Shown here piece after piece: positions 1 through 8,942 of a DNA stretch of 64,000 nucleotides. Below the pieces are notes generated by a model that had not been told where the DNA came from, did no database searches, and was given only the letters and a program-made list of their open reading frames with translations. The stretch is from Accumulibacter sp. (lineage in GTDB: Bacteria > Pseudomonadota > Gammaproteobacteria > Burkholderiales > Rhodocyclaceae), in contig JACKLX010000008.1 in assembly GCA_024235695.1 (NCBI GenBank), forward strand, positions 97,573 through 161,572. The letters run 5' to 3'. A program made the translations under genes and the position numbers. Position 1 is the first letter of the stretch. Each line of letters begins with the position of its first letter.

Positions 1-24
1 TTCGGCATGGTCCTCGCTGCGCGG

Positions 25-981
25 TCAGCGGCAGAGGCTTCTTGCGGCAGCGACGATCGCCGCGGCATCTGGCGCGAAGGCCTGTTCCAGAGGGTGGCTG
101 GCGGCGGCTGGCGCGTCCGGGCCGCCGAGGCGAACGATCGGTGCGCGCAGACTGGCGAAGGCCCGTTCAGCTACCTGCGCGGCGATCTCGGCGCCGACGC
201 CGGCGATCCGGGCGGCTTCATGGACCACCAGCAGTCGGCCGGTCTTGTGCACCGAAGTCAGAAAGGCCGCCTCGTCCAGCGGTTTCAGGCTGCGCAGGTC
301 GATGACTTCGGCGACGATGCCCGCGGCGGCGAGCTGCTCCGCCGCCGCCAGGCAGGCGTGGACGGTCTTGCCGTAGGACAGCAGCGTCACGTCGCTGCCC
401 GGTCGCAAGACCTTGGCTTTGCCCAGGGGAACGACGTGCTCGCCATCCGGCACCTCGCCGGGCTGGTGGAGCAGCGCCAGATCGATGAAGAACAGCACCG
501 GGTTGTCGTCGCGGATGGCGCTCTTCAGCAGGCCCTTGAAATCGGCCGCGGAAGACGGCATCAGCACCTTGAGCCCCGGGCTATGAACGAACCAGGCCTC
601 GTTGTTGTGGTTGTGCTGCGCGCCGACGCCCCAGCCGCCGCCGGTCATCGCCAGGGTGACCAGGGGGAAGGCAAACTGGCCGCCGGAGATGAAACGCAGC
701 TTGCCGGCGCTGTTGACCAGCTCGTCCATGGCGTAACACAGGAAGGGAGCGAACAGCAGGTCGATCACCGGCCGCAGGCCGGTGGCTGCTGCACCAGCCG
801 CCGTGCCGGCGATAATGCCTTCGGCAAGCGGCGTGTTGCGCACGCGTGCCGGACCGAATTCGTCGACCAGGTCGTGGCGCTTGGTGGCGACGCCTTCACC
901 GAAAACCAGCACCGTCGGATCGCGGCGCATTTCCTCGGCAAGGGCGGCACCGATCGCTTCAAAGGGAGTCAGGGTGGGCAT
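25..981 (-). CDS. ThDP-dependent dehydrogenase E1 component, beta subunit
   Basis: Product is 318 residues, normal for the beta subunit of pyruvate, acetoin or branched-chain 2-oxoacid dehydrogenase E1. With the alpha subunit encoded just upstream it would decarboxylate a 2-oxoacid (or cleave acetoin) on thiamine diphosphate and pass the acyl group to a lipoyl E2. The transketolase-type pyrimidine-binding half shows FGEGV near residue 29, NTPLAEG near 50 and the GGGWGVGAQH segment; the C-terminal half is the transketolase C-like domain (DLRSLKPLD, HEAARIAGVGAEIA). The stop lies at the left edge, so an E2 or E3 gene could follow outside the window. The gap to the alpha stop is 10 bases, so the two form an operon. 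The substrate cannot be told from sequence alone; an acetoin-type or pyruvate-type E1 is most likely. Confidence 0.9.
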   Translation of the reverse strand: MPTLTPFEAIGAALAEEMRRDPTVLVFGEGVATKRHDLVDEFGPARVRNTPLAEGIIAGTAAGAAATGLRPVIDLLFAPFLCYAMDELVNSAGKLRFISGGQFAFPLVTLAMTGGGWGVGAQHNHNNEAWFVHSPGLKVLMPSSAADFKGLLKSAIRDDNPVLFFIDLALLHQPGEVPDGEHVVPLGKAKVLRPGSDVTLLSYGKTVHACLAAAEQLAAAGIVAEVIDLRSLKPLDEAAFLTSVHKTGRLLVVHEAARIAGVGAEIAAQVAERAFASLRAPIVRLGGPDAPAAASHPLEQAFAPDAAAIVAAARSLCR

Positions 982-991
982 GGCGGCAGTC

Positions 992-1954
992 TCAGGCGTA
1001 AACGTCGGTGGTCATTTCGTCCAGCGCGGGGAAGGGCGAAGCGTCGGCGAAGGCGAGGGCGGCAACAATGCGCTCGCGCACGCGCCGTTCGAGCGCGGCG
1101 GCCTCTTCGGGCGGCAAGCGGCCGCTGTCGACCAGTCGCTGCCGGGAGCGCGCGATCGGGTCGCGAGCCAGCCAGGCGGCATGCTCGGCGGGGTCGACGT
1201 AAGCCTGGTCGTCGGGCTCGAAGTGACCGCGGCTGCGGTAGGTCCAGGTCTCCAGCAGGAAGGGCCTGCCGCTGCTGCGCACCCCCTCGGCGGCCGCGAG
1301 CGCAGCGCTGCGCACGGCCAGCACGTCGTTGCCGTCCACCGTCGCGCCATCGATGCCGTAGGGCGCGGCCCGCTCCGAAATGTGCTCACCCTTCATCGTT
1401 TCGCGGCGATGGACGAAAGCCTGCCACTGGTTGTTCTCGCAGATGTAGAGAATCGGCAGCTGCCACACCGATGCCAGATTGAGCGACTCGTGGAAGACGC
1501 CTTCGCACGCGGCCCCGTCGCCGAAAAAACAGGCGACGATTCCCGGTCGCCCGAGCATTTTCTGCGACAGGGCAACGCCGGTCGCCAGCGACAGCTCGCC
1601 GCCGACGATGGTCGAAGTCAGCATCACGCCGAGTTCGCGCACCGAGATGTGCAGCGAGCCGCTCTTGCCCTTGCAGTAGCCATCACGGCGCCCCATAACC
1701 TCGGCCAGCAGGCGGCCAGGATCGGCGCCACGGGCCAGCAGATGGGCGGCGCTGCGGTGGTTGGTGAGGATCAGGTCGTCGCCGGCGAGGGCGCTGACGA
1801 CACCGACGCCGGCCGCTTCCTGGCCGACCGAGGTACAGGTCCCCGGCACCTTGCCGGCAACGCTGCCGGCGACAATTGCTTCTTCGTAGGCGCGCACCAG
1901 CAACATCTGCTCGAGCAGCGTCGTTTCATCGACGATCTGGCTTTTCGGCTTCAT
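992..1954 (-). CDS. ThDP-dependent dehydrogenase E1 component, alpha subunit
   Basis: Product is 320 residues. The thiamine diphosphate motif is clear: GDGAACEG near residues 144-151, ending in ENN about 25 residues later. The neighbouring HISVRELGV region and the phosphorylation-loop-like YRSRGHFEPD are typical of the acetoin/pyruvate E1 alpha family. It forms an alpha2beta2 heterotetramer with the product of the adjacent gene. The length is shorter than long-form homodimeric AceE and fits the two-subunit type. The ATG start is followed by a normal N-terminus (DETTLLEQMLLVRAYEEAI). It is transcribed leftwards from an AT-richer divergent intergenic region. Confidence 0.9.
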   Translation of the reverse strand: MKPKSQIVDETTLLEQMLLVRAYEEAIVAGSVAGKVPGTCTSVGQEAAGVGVVSALAGDDLILTNHRSAAHLLARGADPGRLLAEVMGRRDGYCKGKSGSLHISVRELGVMLTSTIVGGELSLATGVALSQKMLGRPGIVACFFGDGAACEGVFHESLNLASVWQLPILYICENNQWQAFVHRRETMKGEHISERAAPYGIDGATVDGNDVLAVRSAALAAAEGVRSSGRPFLLETWTYRSRGHFEPDDQAYVDPAEHAAWLARDPIARSRQRLVDSGRLPPEEAAALERRVRERIVAALAFADASPFPALDEMTTDVYA

Positions 1955-2286
1955 CGCAACTCCCGTCCTGAAGGTGGTGACCGCAGTCTAGGCCGCCCGC
2001 GAAAAACCACAAGATGGCCAGAGAGCACTTAAGAACCTTTTAAGGAGTCTTGAGGGAAGATTTAAGAAAGCGCCGCTGCGAGCCCTTCAGTCTCGTCAGC
2101 GGCGGCGTAGCGGTGGGCGGCGCGCCGCGCGAAGGGGCAGCCATGGCGGTGAGGGGCACGTCGGTCGTCGCGATCATCCCGCCGCGCCGCGACCGTCGGC
2201 AGTTGCCGACGCCCGAACACGAGCGCGCTCGCTTGACGGCTGCCCGGCAAGTGCTAGCCTGAGTTTTTCGCTCACTGGAGAGATCG
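1955..2286. other. Divergent intergenic region without a gene
   Basis: This 332-base region separates the E1 alpha gene (leftward) and the aldo/keto reductase gene (rightward). The half next to E1 alpha is AT-richer, with several CTTAA/TTAAG words. The half next to the reductase is GC-rich. The reductase start is preceded by a GGAGAG Shine-Dalgarno-like sequence at about 2276. No convincing small gene was seen. Confidence 0.5.
2028..2044. promoter_or_regulatory. Candidate dyad operator CTTAA-N7-TTAAG
   Basis: Perfect 5-base inverted arms (CTTAA and TTAAG) surround a 7-base spacer in the AT-rich stretch 74-90 bases upstream of the E1 alpha start. The position suits an operator or activator site for the E1 operon. 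No known regulator is assigned, and a dyad of this size can arise by chance. Confidence 0.25.
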
Positions 2287-3276
<990 letters not shown>

Positions 3277-3454
3277 GGTCTGCGCGCTGCCAGCAATGCG
3301 CATCGCGGCGGCTTCGTCGCCGCAGGCGGGCCATCCTTTGCCAAACGCAGGTGCCGCCCCGCCTCCGGCGTCGAGCACGTCCCCCGGCGGCAGGGTTTGC
3401 AGGGACGGGCAGTCCGGCTATTCTGGCGGCTCGCTCAGCACCGTCTGATGATCC

Positions 3455-5251
3455 ATGCAGCTGCTCGAACAAGTTGCCATCTTCCTGCTCGCCGCCGTGC
3501 TGCTGGTACCGCTGTTCCAGCGCCTCAAGCTCGGCGCGGTGCTCGGCTATCTCGCCGCCGGCATGCTGATTGGCCCATGGGGGCTGGGCGTCGTCGGCGA
3601 ACCGCAGTCGACCATGCATTTCGCCGAATTCGGCGTCGTCCTGCTGCTCTTCCTGATCGGCCTGGAGCTCGAACCGGCGAGGCTGTGGGCGCTGCGCCAC
3701 GCGGTCTTCGGACTCGGCGGCGCGCAGGTCGCGGTGACCGGTTTGCTGCTCTCGCTGGCTGGGCTGGCGGCCGGACTCGGCTGGCAGGCGGCATTGATCG
3801 CCGGCCTCGGTGGCGCGATGTCGTCGACCGCACTGGTCATCTCATCGCTCTCCGAGCGCGGCCAGTTGATGGCGCGGCACGGCCGCGACGCTTTTGCCGT
3901 GCTGCTTTTTCAGGATCTTGCGGTCATTCCGCTATTGGCGCTGTTGCCGCTGCTGAGTTCGGCGGCGGCGCAGGGCGGTGTTCAGTGGCTGGCGGCGGCA
4001 AAGGGCGTTGCCGCCATCGTGGCGGTCATCGCCGGCAGCCGACTGGTCGTGCGACCCGCCCTCAAGTTCATCGCGCGCCACAGCAGCCGCGAAGTGTTCA
4101 CCGCGGCGGCGCTGTTGCTGGTTGTCGGCGCTTCGCTGGTGATGGAGAAAATCGGCCTGTCGATGTCGCTCGGCGCATTCCTCGCGGGTGTGCTGCTCGC
4201 CGACTCCGAGTTCCGCCACGAACTCGAGGCCGACATCGAGCCCTTCAAGGGCCTGCTGCTCGGGCTGTTCTTCATGGCCGTCGGGATGAGTGCCAACCTC
4301 GGTCTGCTCTGGCACTCGCCCTTGCTGGTGTTGGCCATCGGCGTGGCGTTGATGCTGGCGAAGTTCGCCATCCTTTACGCGATCGGCAAGCTGATGCGCG
4401 CGCCCGAGGGCAGCGCGCAGCGCCTCGCCGTATCGCTCGCGCAGGGCGGCGAATTCGCCTTCGTGCTGTTCTCGGCCGCCGCCGCGCTCGGCGTCCTCGA
4501 GCGGCAAACCACCGAACTGCTGGTGATGGCGGTGACCCTGTCGATGCTGCTCGCACCGTTCGCCTTCACCGCCCATGAACGTCTGCTCGCGCGCTGGCTG
4601 GAACGTACCACCGAAGCCGCCTACGACACCATCGACGGCCCCGGCAATCCGGTCATCATCGCCGGCTACGGCCGCTTCGGCCAGATCGTCTCACGGACGC
4701 TGCGCATGTGCGGCGTCGCGTTCACTGCCCTCGAAGTCAACTATCAGCAGGTCGATTTCGTGCGCCGCTTTGGTAGCAAGGTCTACTTTGGCGATGCCTC
4801 GCGGCTTGAACTGCTGAACGCCGCCAAGGCCGCTGAAGCAAAGTTGTTCGTGCTGGCGATCGACGACGTCGAAGCCTCGGTCAGGACCGCGGCGCTGGTA
4901 CGCAGGCATTTCCCCGACCTGCCGATCCTCGCCCGCGCGCGCAACCGCGTGCATCACTTCCGCCTGCGCGACCTCGGCGTCAAGATGGTCTACCGCGACA
5001 CCTTCCTGTCGAGCCTGGAGGTCGCGCAACAGGCGCTGCTCGGTCTCGGCTTTGACCCGTCGTCGGCGCAACGCGCGGTCGCGCTGTTCAGGCAGCATGA
5101 CGAAGCGCTGCTCGACGTCCAGCACGCCGTTCACCACGACGAGGCGCAGCTGATCGAGAGCGCGCAGGAGGCCGCCGCGCAACTGCAGGACGTGTTCGAA
5201 GCCGACATAGCCCGTTTCGAACGTCCGCGTGGCGACGCCGGGGCCGGCTGA
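3455..5251 (+). CDS. Kef-type monovalent cation:proton antiporter with RCK domain
   Basis: Product is 598 residues, the usual size for KefB/KefC/YbaL-like CPA2 antiporters of the inner membrane. The N-terminal two thirds (to about residue 385) is hydrophobic, with about a dozen membrane segments, and contains the CPA2 signatures LIGPWGLG, FLIGLELEP and VLLFQDLAVIPLLAL. A TrkA-N/RCK nucleotide-binding domain follows, opening with IIAGYGRFGQ near residue 397. This arrangement indicates ligand-gated potassium or sodium efflux in exchange for protons, with a role in electrophile or pH stress. There is no KefF/KefG-type ancillary oxidoreductase next to it, so I leave the symbol blank. The gene downstream is convergent. 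Confidence 0.9.
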   Translation: MQLLEQVAIFLLAAVLLVPLFQRLKLGAVLGYLAAGMLIGPWGLGVVGEPQSTMHFAEFGVVLLLFLIGLELEPARLWALRHAVFGLGGAQVAVTGLLLSLAGLAAGLGWQAALIAGLGGAMSSTALVISSLSERGQLMARHGRDAFAVLLFQDLAVIPLLALLPLLSSAAAQGGVQWLAAAKGVAAIVAVIAGSRLVVRPALKFIARHSSREVFTAAALLLVVGASLVMEKIGLSMSLGAFLAGVLLADSEFRHELEADIEPFKGLLLGLFFMAVGMSANLGLLWHSPLLVLAIGVALMLAKFAILYAIGKLMRAPEGSAQRLAVSLAQGGEFAFVLFSAAAALGVLERQTTELLVMAVTLSMLLAPFAFTAHERLLARWLERTTEAAYDTIDGPGNPVIIAGYGRFGQIVSRTLRMCGVAFTALEVNYQQVDFVRRFGSKVYFGDASRLELLNAAKAAEAKLFVLAIDDVEASVRTAALVRRHFPDLPILARARNRVHHFRLRDLGVKMVYRDTFLSSLEVAQQALLGLGFDPSSAQRAVALFRQHDEALLDVQHAVHHDEAQLIESAQEAAAQLQDVFEADIARFERPRGDAGAG

Positions 5252-5458
5252 AGGCACAACTCGCCCGGCGCATCGCCTGACCGTCGTTTCCCGGTGCATG
5301 CCATCGACTGCGCGCTGACAGTGCTGCCAGCGATGCCGCTTGCGGCAGGTCGACGGCCCCGCTCGCGCGCTGTCGTTGCAGCCCAGGCGGCGCGCCAACA
5401 TACGACGCCAACGCTTGACTCCGTACCGTTCGGCGCGCTGACGCCAGGGGGCGTCGTT

Positions 5459-6844
5459 TCAGTCCGGCTTGATGTTCTGGTTCATGCGGAAGAAGTTGCC
5501 TGGGTCGTACTTCTTCTTCAGTTCCACCAGCCGGCCATACATGGCACCGTAGGCGAACTCGATGCGCTCACCCTCGTCCTGGGTGAGGAAGTTGATGTAC
5601 GCGCCGCCGCTGGCAAAAGGCTGTGACCTGGCGAAGAATTCCCGCGCCCAGGCGATGCAGCGCCCGTCCTCGGCGGCGGTCTCCCAGCGCCCGTGCACGT
5701 TCATGACATAGTTGGCGTCGCGGCTCGAGTACGCCATCGCATCAGCCGCCACGCGCGCGGTCTGGCCGCCGATCGTACCGATGAAAATCTCGCAGAGCGG
5801 CGACGGCAGTCTGCCTGCATACTCGATGATGGTGTCGATGGCGTCATCACTGAGCCGCACGAAGTTGTGCGACTTCCAGTAGTTGCGCGCACCGCGCGTC
5901 AGCAGGGGATCAAATGCCTGCTGCCATGCCGTGTACGGTTGCACGCCGACATGCTCGCCATACGCCTTGCCGAAGCTCCGCAGGGGCTCGATCAGCTTCT
6001 CGCCCGCCGTGGGGTCGCCGGCATAGCACAAGGCGAGCGCAACGATTTCCTTGCCGTGGACCTGTTCGGGAAGGAAGGGCAGTGGGGGCGCCTTGCGCGT
6101 GACCATCCAGACGTTGAGCTCGTCCGGCATCGTCTCGGTGAAACGCGCAAACTGCGTGAGCACGGCTTTCGCCTGGTCGAACGGGAATACGATGAGCCCG
6201 CTCAACACATCCGGCCCGACGGGATGGAGGTGGAACTCGAAGCTGGTAACGATACCGAAGTTGCCACCGCCACCACGCAGCCCCCAGAAAAGGTCCGCGT
6301 TTTCCAGTTCGCTGGCGTGCGCCAGGCCGCCGTCCGCCGTGACGACTTCCGCGGACAGCAGGTTGTCGACGGTCATGCCGTAGGTCCGGCTCAGCCAGCC
6401 GAAGCCGCCACCGAGCGTCAGGCCGGCGACGCCCGTGGTCGAGTTGATGCCCAGAGGCGTCGCCAGACCGTGCGCCTGTGTTGCCGCGTCAAGGTCGGCG
6501 AGGACGCAGCCGGGCTCGACGGTCGCCCGGCGGGCCTTCGCGTCGACCTCCACTCTCTTCATCAGCGAGAGATCGATCATGAGGCCGTCGTCACACGCGG
6601 CATTGCCGGCGATATTGTGTCCGCCGCCGCGAACCGAGACGAGCAGCTCGTGCCGGCGGGCGAACCTGACGGCCTGGACGACATCATCGCGCGACGTACA
6701 GCGAACAATCGCTGCCGGCTTGCGATCGACCATGGCGTTCCAGATTTGTCGCACTTCGTCGTAGTTTGCGTCGCCGGGAAGAACCACGTCCCCGCGGACA
6801 TGACTCTTGAACTCGTCAAATGTCGCTCGCTGTAGCTGTTCCAT
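5459..6844 (-). CDS. FAD-linked oxidase of the berberine-bridge (BBE) type
   Basis: Product is 461 residues. The N-terminal PCMH-type FAD domain includes LVSVRGGGHNIAGNA; the His in this segment is the usual site of covalent flavin attachment. A substrate-binding middle domain follows. The C-terminal BBE motif YDPGNFFRMNQNI is intact. Family members oxidise sugars, alcohols or secondary metabolites with oxygen and produce hydrogen peroxide. No signal peptide is evident, so it is probably cytoplasmic. The start is the ATG at 6844, preceded on the minus strand by a purine-rich AAGGAGCGAG stretch. It is convergent with the antiporter gene. The substrate is unknown. Confidence 0.88.
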   Translation of the reverse strand: MEQLQRATFDEFKSHVRGDVVLPGDANYDEVRQIWNAMVDRKPAAIVRCTSRDDVVQAVRFARRHELLVSVRGGGHNIAGNAACDDGLMIDLSLMKRVEVDAKARRATVEPGCVLADLDAATQAHGLATPLGINSTTGVAGLTLGGGFGWLSRTYGMTVDNLLSAEVVTADGGLAHASELENADLFWGLRGGGGNFGIVTSFEFHLHPVGPDVLSGLIVFPFDQAKAVLTQFARFTETMPDELNVWMVTRKAPPLPFLPEQVHGKEIVALALCYAGDPTAGEKLIEPLRSFGKAYGEHVGVQPYTAWQQAFDPLLTRGARNYWKSHNFVRLSDDAIDTIIEYAGRLPSPLCEIFIGTIGGQTARVAADAMAYSSRDANYVMNVHGRWETAAEDGRCIAWAREFFARSQPFASGGAYINFLTQDEGERIEFAYGAMYGRLVELKKKYDPGNFFRMNQNIKPD

Positions 6845-7254
6845 TGCTCGCTCCTTTTCCTTTGTACTGGTGGGCCTCTACCGCCATCGGTCAGGGCCTC
6901 GGCATGGCGCGGAGCTTGCCACGCAAGAGAGTGGTTCCCGATGCCGCGGAGAGAGTGGCGACTTGCCGCGCGGTGGACGCGCGCCAATAGTTGATCCGAC
7001 CGATGGGGCATACCTTGGTTCAGTTGCCGGGCCGCTTCCCCGACGGAGACACGCCGATGAGGCGTTGACCGCTTTCGCAGCCGTTGCGAAGTGCTGGCCG
7101 GCCGGTACCCTGCCACCAACGGCGGTCGCCGGGGGGGCGGTCAATACCGAGTCGGCGCAATGGCGTGTCAGCGTTGACCGTGTCCATGGCACCACAGCAG
7201 CGACCGGACGTCTCCTATAATGACGCGCGTAGGTGACACCGTGAGGGAAAACGC
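6845..7254. other. Intergenic region, divergent promoters
   Basis: This 410-base GC-rich region lies between the leftward FAD oxidase and the rightward MpaB-like gene. It contains the TATAAT described separately near its right end. I saw no credible small coding sequence or RNA in the rest. Confidence 0.4.
7215..7220 (+). promoter_or_regulatory. Candidate -10 element (TATAAT)
   Basis: A consensus TATAAT stands out in very GC-rich surroundings, 35 bases upstream of the ATG of the MpaB-like gene. No good -35 hexamer is found at 16-18 bases; a TTGACC at 7174 is too far away. It probably contributes to a sigma-70-type promoter. Confidence 0.4.
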
Positions 7255-8157
7255 ATGGCGCCAGACCAGGAACCCGATCCCCGACGAGACTGCCAGACAA
7301 TCGCGCGTCATCTGGCGACCGTCGCCTTTCCCTGGGACACCACGCGGGCGCTTGAACTCGCCCTGTTCCGCACCTTCGCGGCGGCACGCATTGCTGGCTT
7401 GCTGCACGCCAGCGGGGAATTCGAGAGGCGTCCCCAGAAACGCTACGACGACACCGATCTGCTGGTCAGCGAAATCATCGAGCATGGCTGCGACAGCCCG
7501 CGCGGCTCGCGCGCCATTGCGCGCATCAACGCCCTGCACGGACGTTTCCGCATCGCCAACGATGATTTTCTGTACGTCCTGTCAAGCTTCGTTTTCGAGC
7601 CGATCCGCTGGAATGCACGTTTTGGCTGGCGACGCATGACGGCAACCGAAATCTTCGCCTGGTTCTGGTTTTGGCGCCAGGTCGGCGAACGCATGTCGAT
7701 CCGCGACATCCCCGAGGACTATGCGGAATTCGAACGCTACAGCCGGCAATACGAAACCGACAATTTTCGCTGTACCGCCGCCAGCCAGCGCGTCGCCCTG
7801 GCGACCCGTGATCTCTTCGCTGCCTGGTTTCCGGCGCTGCTGCGGCCGTTGGTCCGCAGCAGCATTCACGCCCTGCTCGATCCGCCACTGCTCGCCGCGT
7901 TCGCTTTGCGTCCGGCGCCGCGCTGGCTGGCATGGCTCGCGGAAAGTGCGCTGCGGGCACGCGCACGGGCGCTGCGCTGGCTGCCAAAGCGCCGGCAAGC
8001 GAAGCTGCGCACGCAAGTCCCACGACCCGACTATCCCGCTGGCTACCAAATCGAATCGCTGGGGCCGCCGCCCGCCGGTCCGGCGGACGGGGTGGCGGCG
8101 CTGCGCTGCCCGTTTTCCGGCCAGCACAGCGCCGCGAGCCGTGCCACGGAGAGATAA
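7255..8157 (+). CDS. Oxygenase MpaB-like protein (DUF2236 family)
   Basis: Product is 300 residues and resembles the MpaB/latex-clearing-protein-like family of heme-associated oxygenases. Recognisable features are the helical N-terminus (ALELALFRTFAAARIAGLL), an acidic-aromatic NDDFLYVLSSFVFEP segment, and WRMTATEIFAWFWFWRQVGERM followed by IRDIPEDYAEF, which is the most conserved stretch of the family. The C-terminal third is rich in Arg and Pro and weakly conserved. Members act on hydrophobic substrates; the actual reaction here is unknown. A GAGGGAAAA sequence precedes the ATG. An antibiotic-biosynthesis-monooxygenase-fold gene lies 66 bases downstream in the same direction, so the two may be cotranscribed. 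Confidence 0.75.
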   Translation: MAPDQEPDPRRDCQTIARHLATVAFPWDTTRALELALFRTFAAARIAGLLHASGEFERRPQKRYDDTDLLVSEIIEHGCDSPRGSRAIARINALHGRFRIANDDFLYVLSSFVFEPIRWNARFGWRRMTATEIFAWFWFWRQVGERMSIRDIPEDYAEFERYSRQYETDNFRCTAASQRVALATRDLFAAWFPALLRPLVRSSIHALLDPPLLAAFALRPAPRWLAWLAESALRARARALRWLPKRRQAKLRTQVPRPDYPAGYQIESLGPPPAGPADGVAALRCPFSGQHSAASRATER

Positions 8158-8223
8158 TCGACCTGCGGCGTAGCCATCGGACGGCGCACCCGCGACGAAT
8201 GCTAGAACAAGGAGGCAGAGCGA

Positions 8224-8514
8224 ATGACGATCAGGATCATGGCCCGGCTGACAGCCCGGGCGGGCAGCGAAACGGCGTTGGCAACGATCTTGCGCGAACT
8301 TTGCGGCCCGAGTCGTCAGGAAGGCGGCTGCCTGGGCTACGAAGTTTTCCACAATCAGGACGATGCACGCGAGTTCGTGACGGTCGAGCAATGGACCGAC
8401 CAGGCGGCCGCCGACGCGCACCTGGCGACGCCGCATGTCGCCGAGGCAGTCAGGCTGGCCAGCGCGCTGCTGGCGCAGCCGCCCCTGATCCACCGCTTTC
8501 GGCAGCTCGCCTGA
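8224..8514 (+). CDS. Antibiotic biosynthesis monooxygenase (ABM/YgiN-like) family protein
   Basis: Product is 96 residues, the normal size for a one-domain dimeric alpha-beta ABM barrel. Typical features are IMARLTARAGSE at the N-terminus, EGGCLGYEVFHN, and FVTVEQWTDQAAADAHLATPH, the family signature. Members include quinol or heme monooxygenases that need no prosthetic group, and small stress proteins. A strong AAGGAGG Shine-Dalgarno sequence sits just upstream of the ATG. It probably lies in one transcript with the MpaB-like gene before it. The exact substrate is unknown. Confidence 0.82.
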   Translation: MTIRIMARLTARAGSETALATILRELCGPSRQEGGCLGYEVFHNQDDAREFVTVEQWTDQAAADAHLATPHVAEAVRLASALLAQPPLIHRFRQLA

Positions 8515-8942
8515 TGGCGACGGTGGTTTCCGCCGGGTTCGGCCGAGCGTTGGCAGGATCAGCGATGCGATGACGTTGATCGCAATGGTGAGCACGGTGG
8601 CGACACACAGCAGGACTTGCGCATTGCGTCGGGCGCTGCGGCAGCGGCAGCCCGGACGGACGCAAAGCAGAAAGTAGCCGGCGGCCAGTGATGTTCTCGG
8701 GCTTCACTGGAATGCACTGCGGTGACACTTCCTTCGCCCCGTCGGGTGTTTGATGCGGATGCCGCTGCCGTTGCAGGGCAGCAGCAGAGCTTCGCGATCG
8801 TTTCGGCAGGGTGCAAGAGCCTGCGCCGACGGACGCGGCGACGCTTGCACTTCGACTGCCGTTGTCGTGGACAGACCCAGGGCATTGCCTGAGCAAAGCC
8901 GATTGCGGCTGCGGGCCGGCGCTCGCTTGCCGTGCGGCCCGC
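8515..8942. other. Convergent intergenic region, nothing recognised
   Basis: These 428 bases lie between the ends of the ABM gene and the cysteine synthase gene. I found no convincing gene, terminator with a U-tract, or repeat. Open frames here have implausible composition and no ribosome-binding site. Confidence 0.4.
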
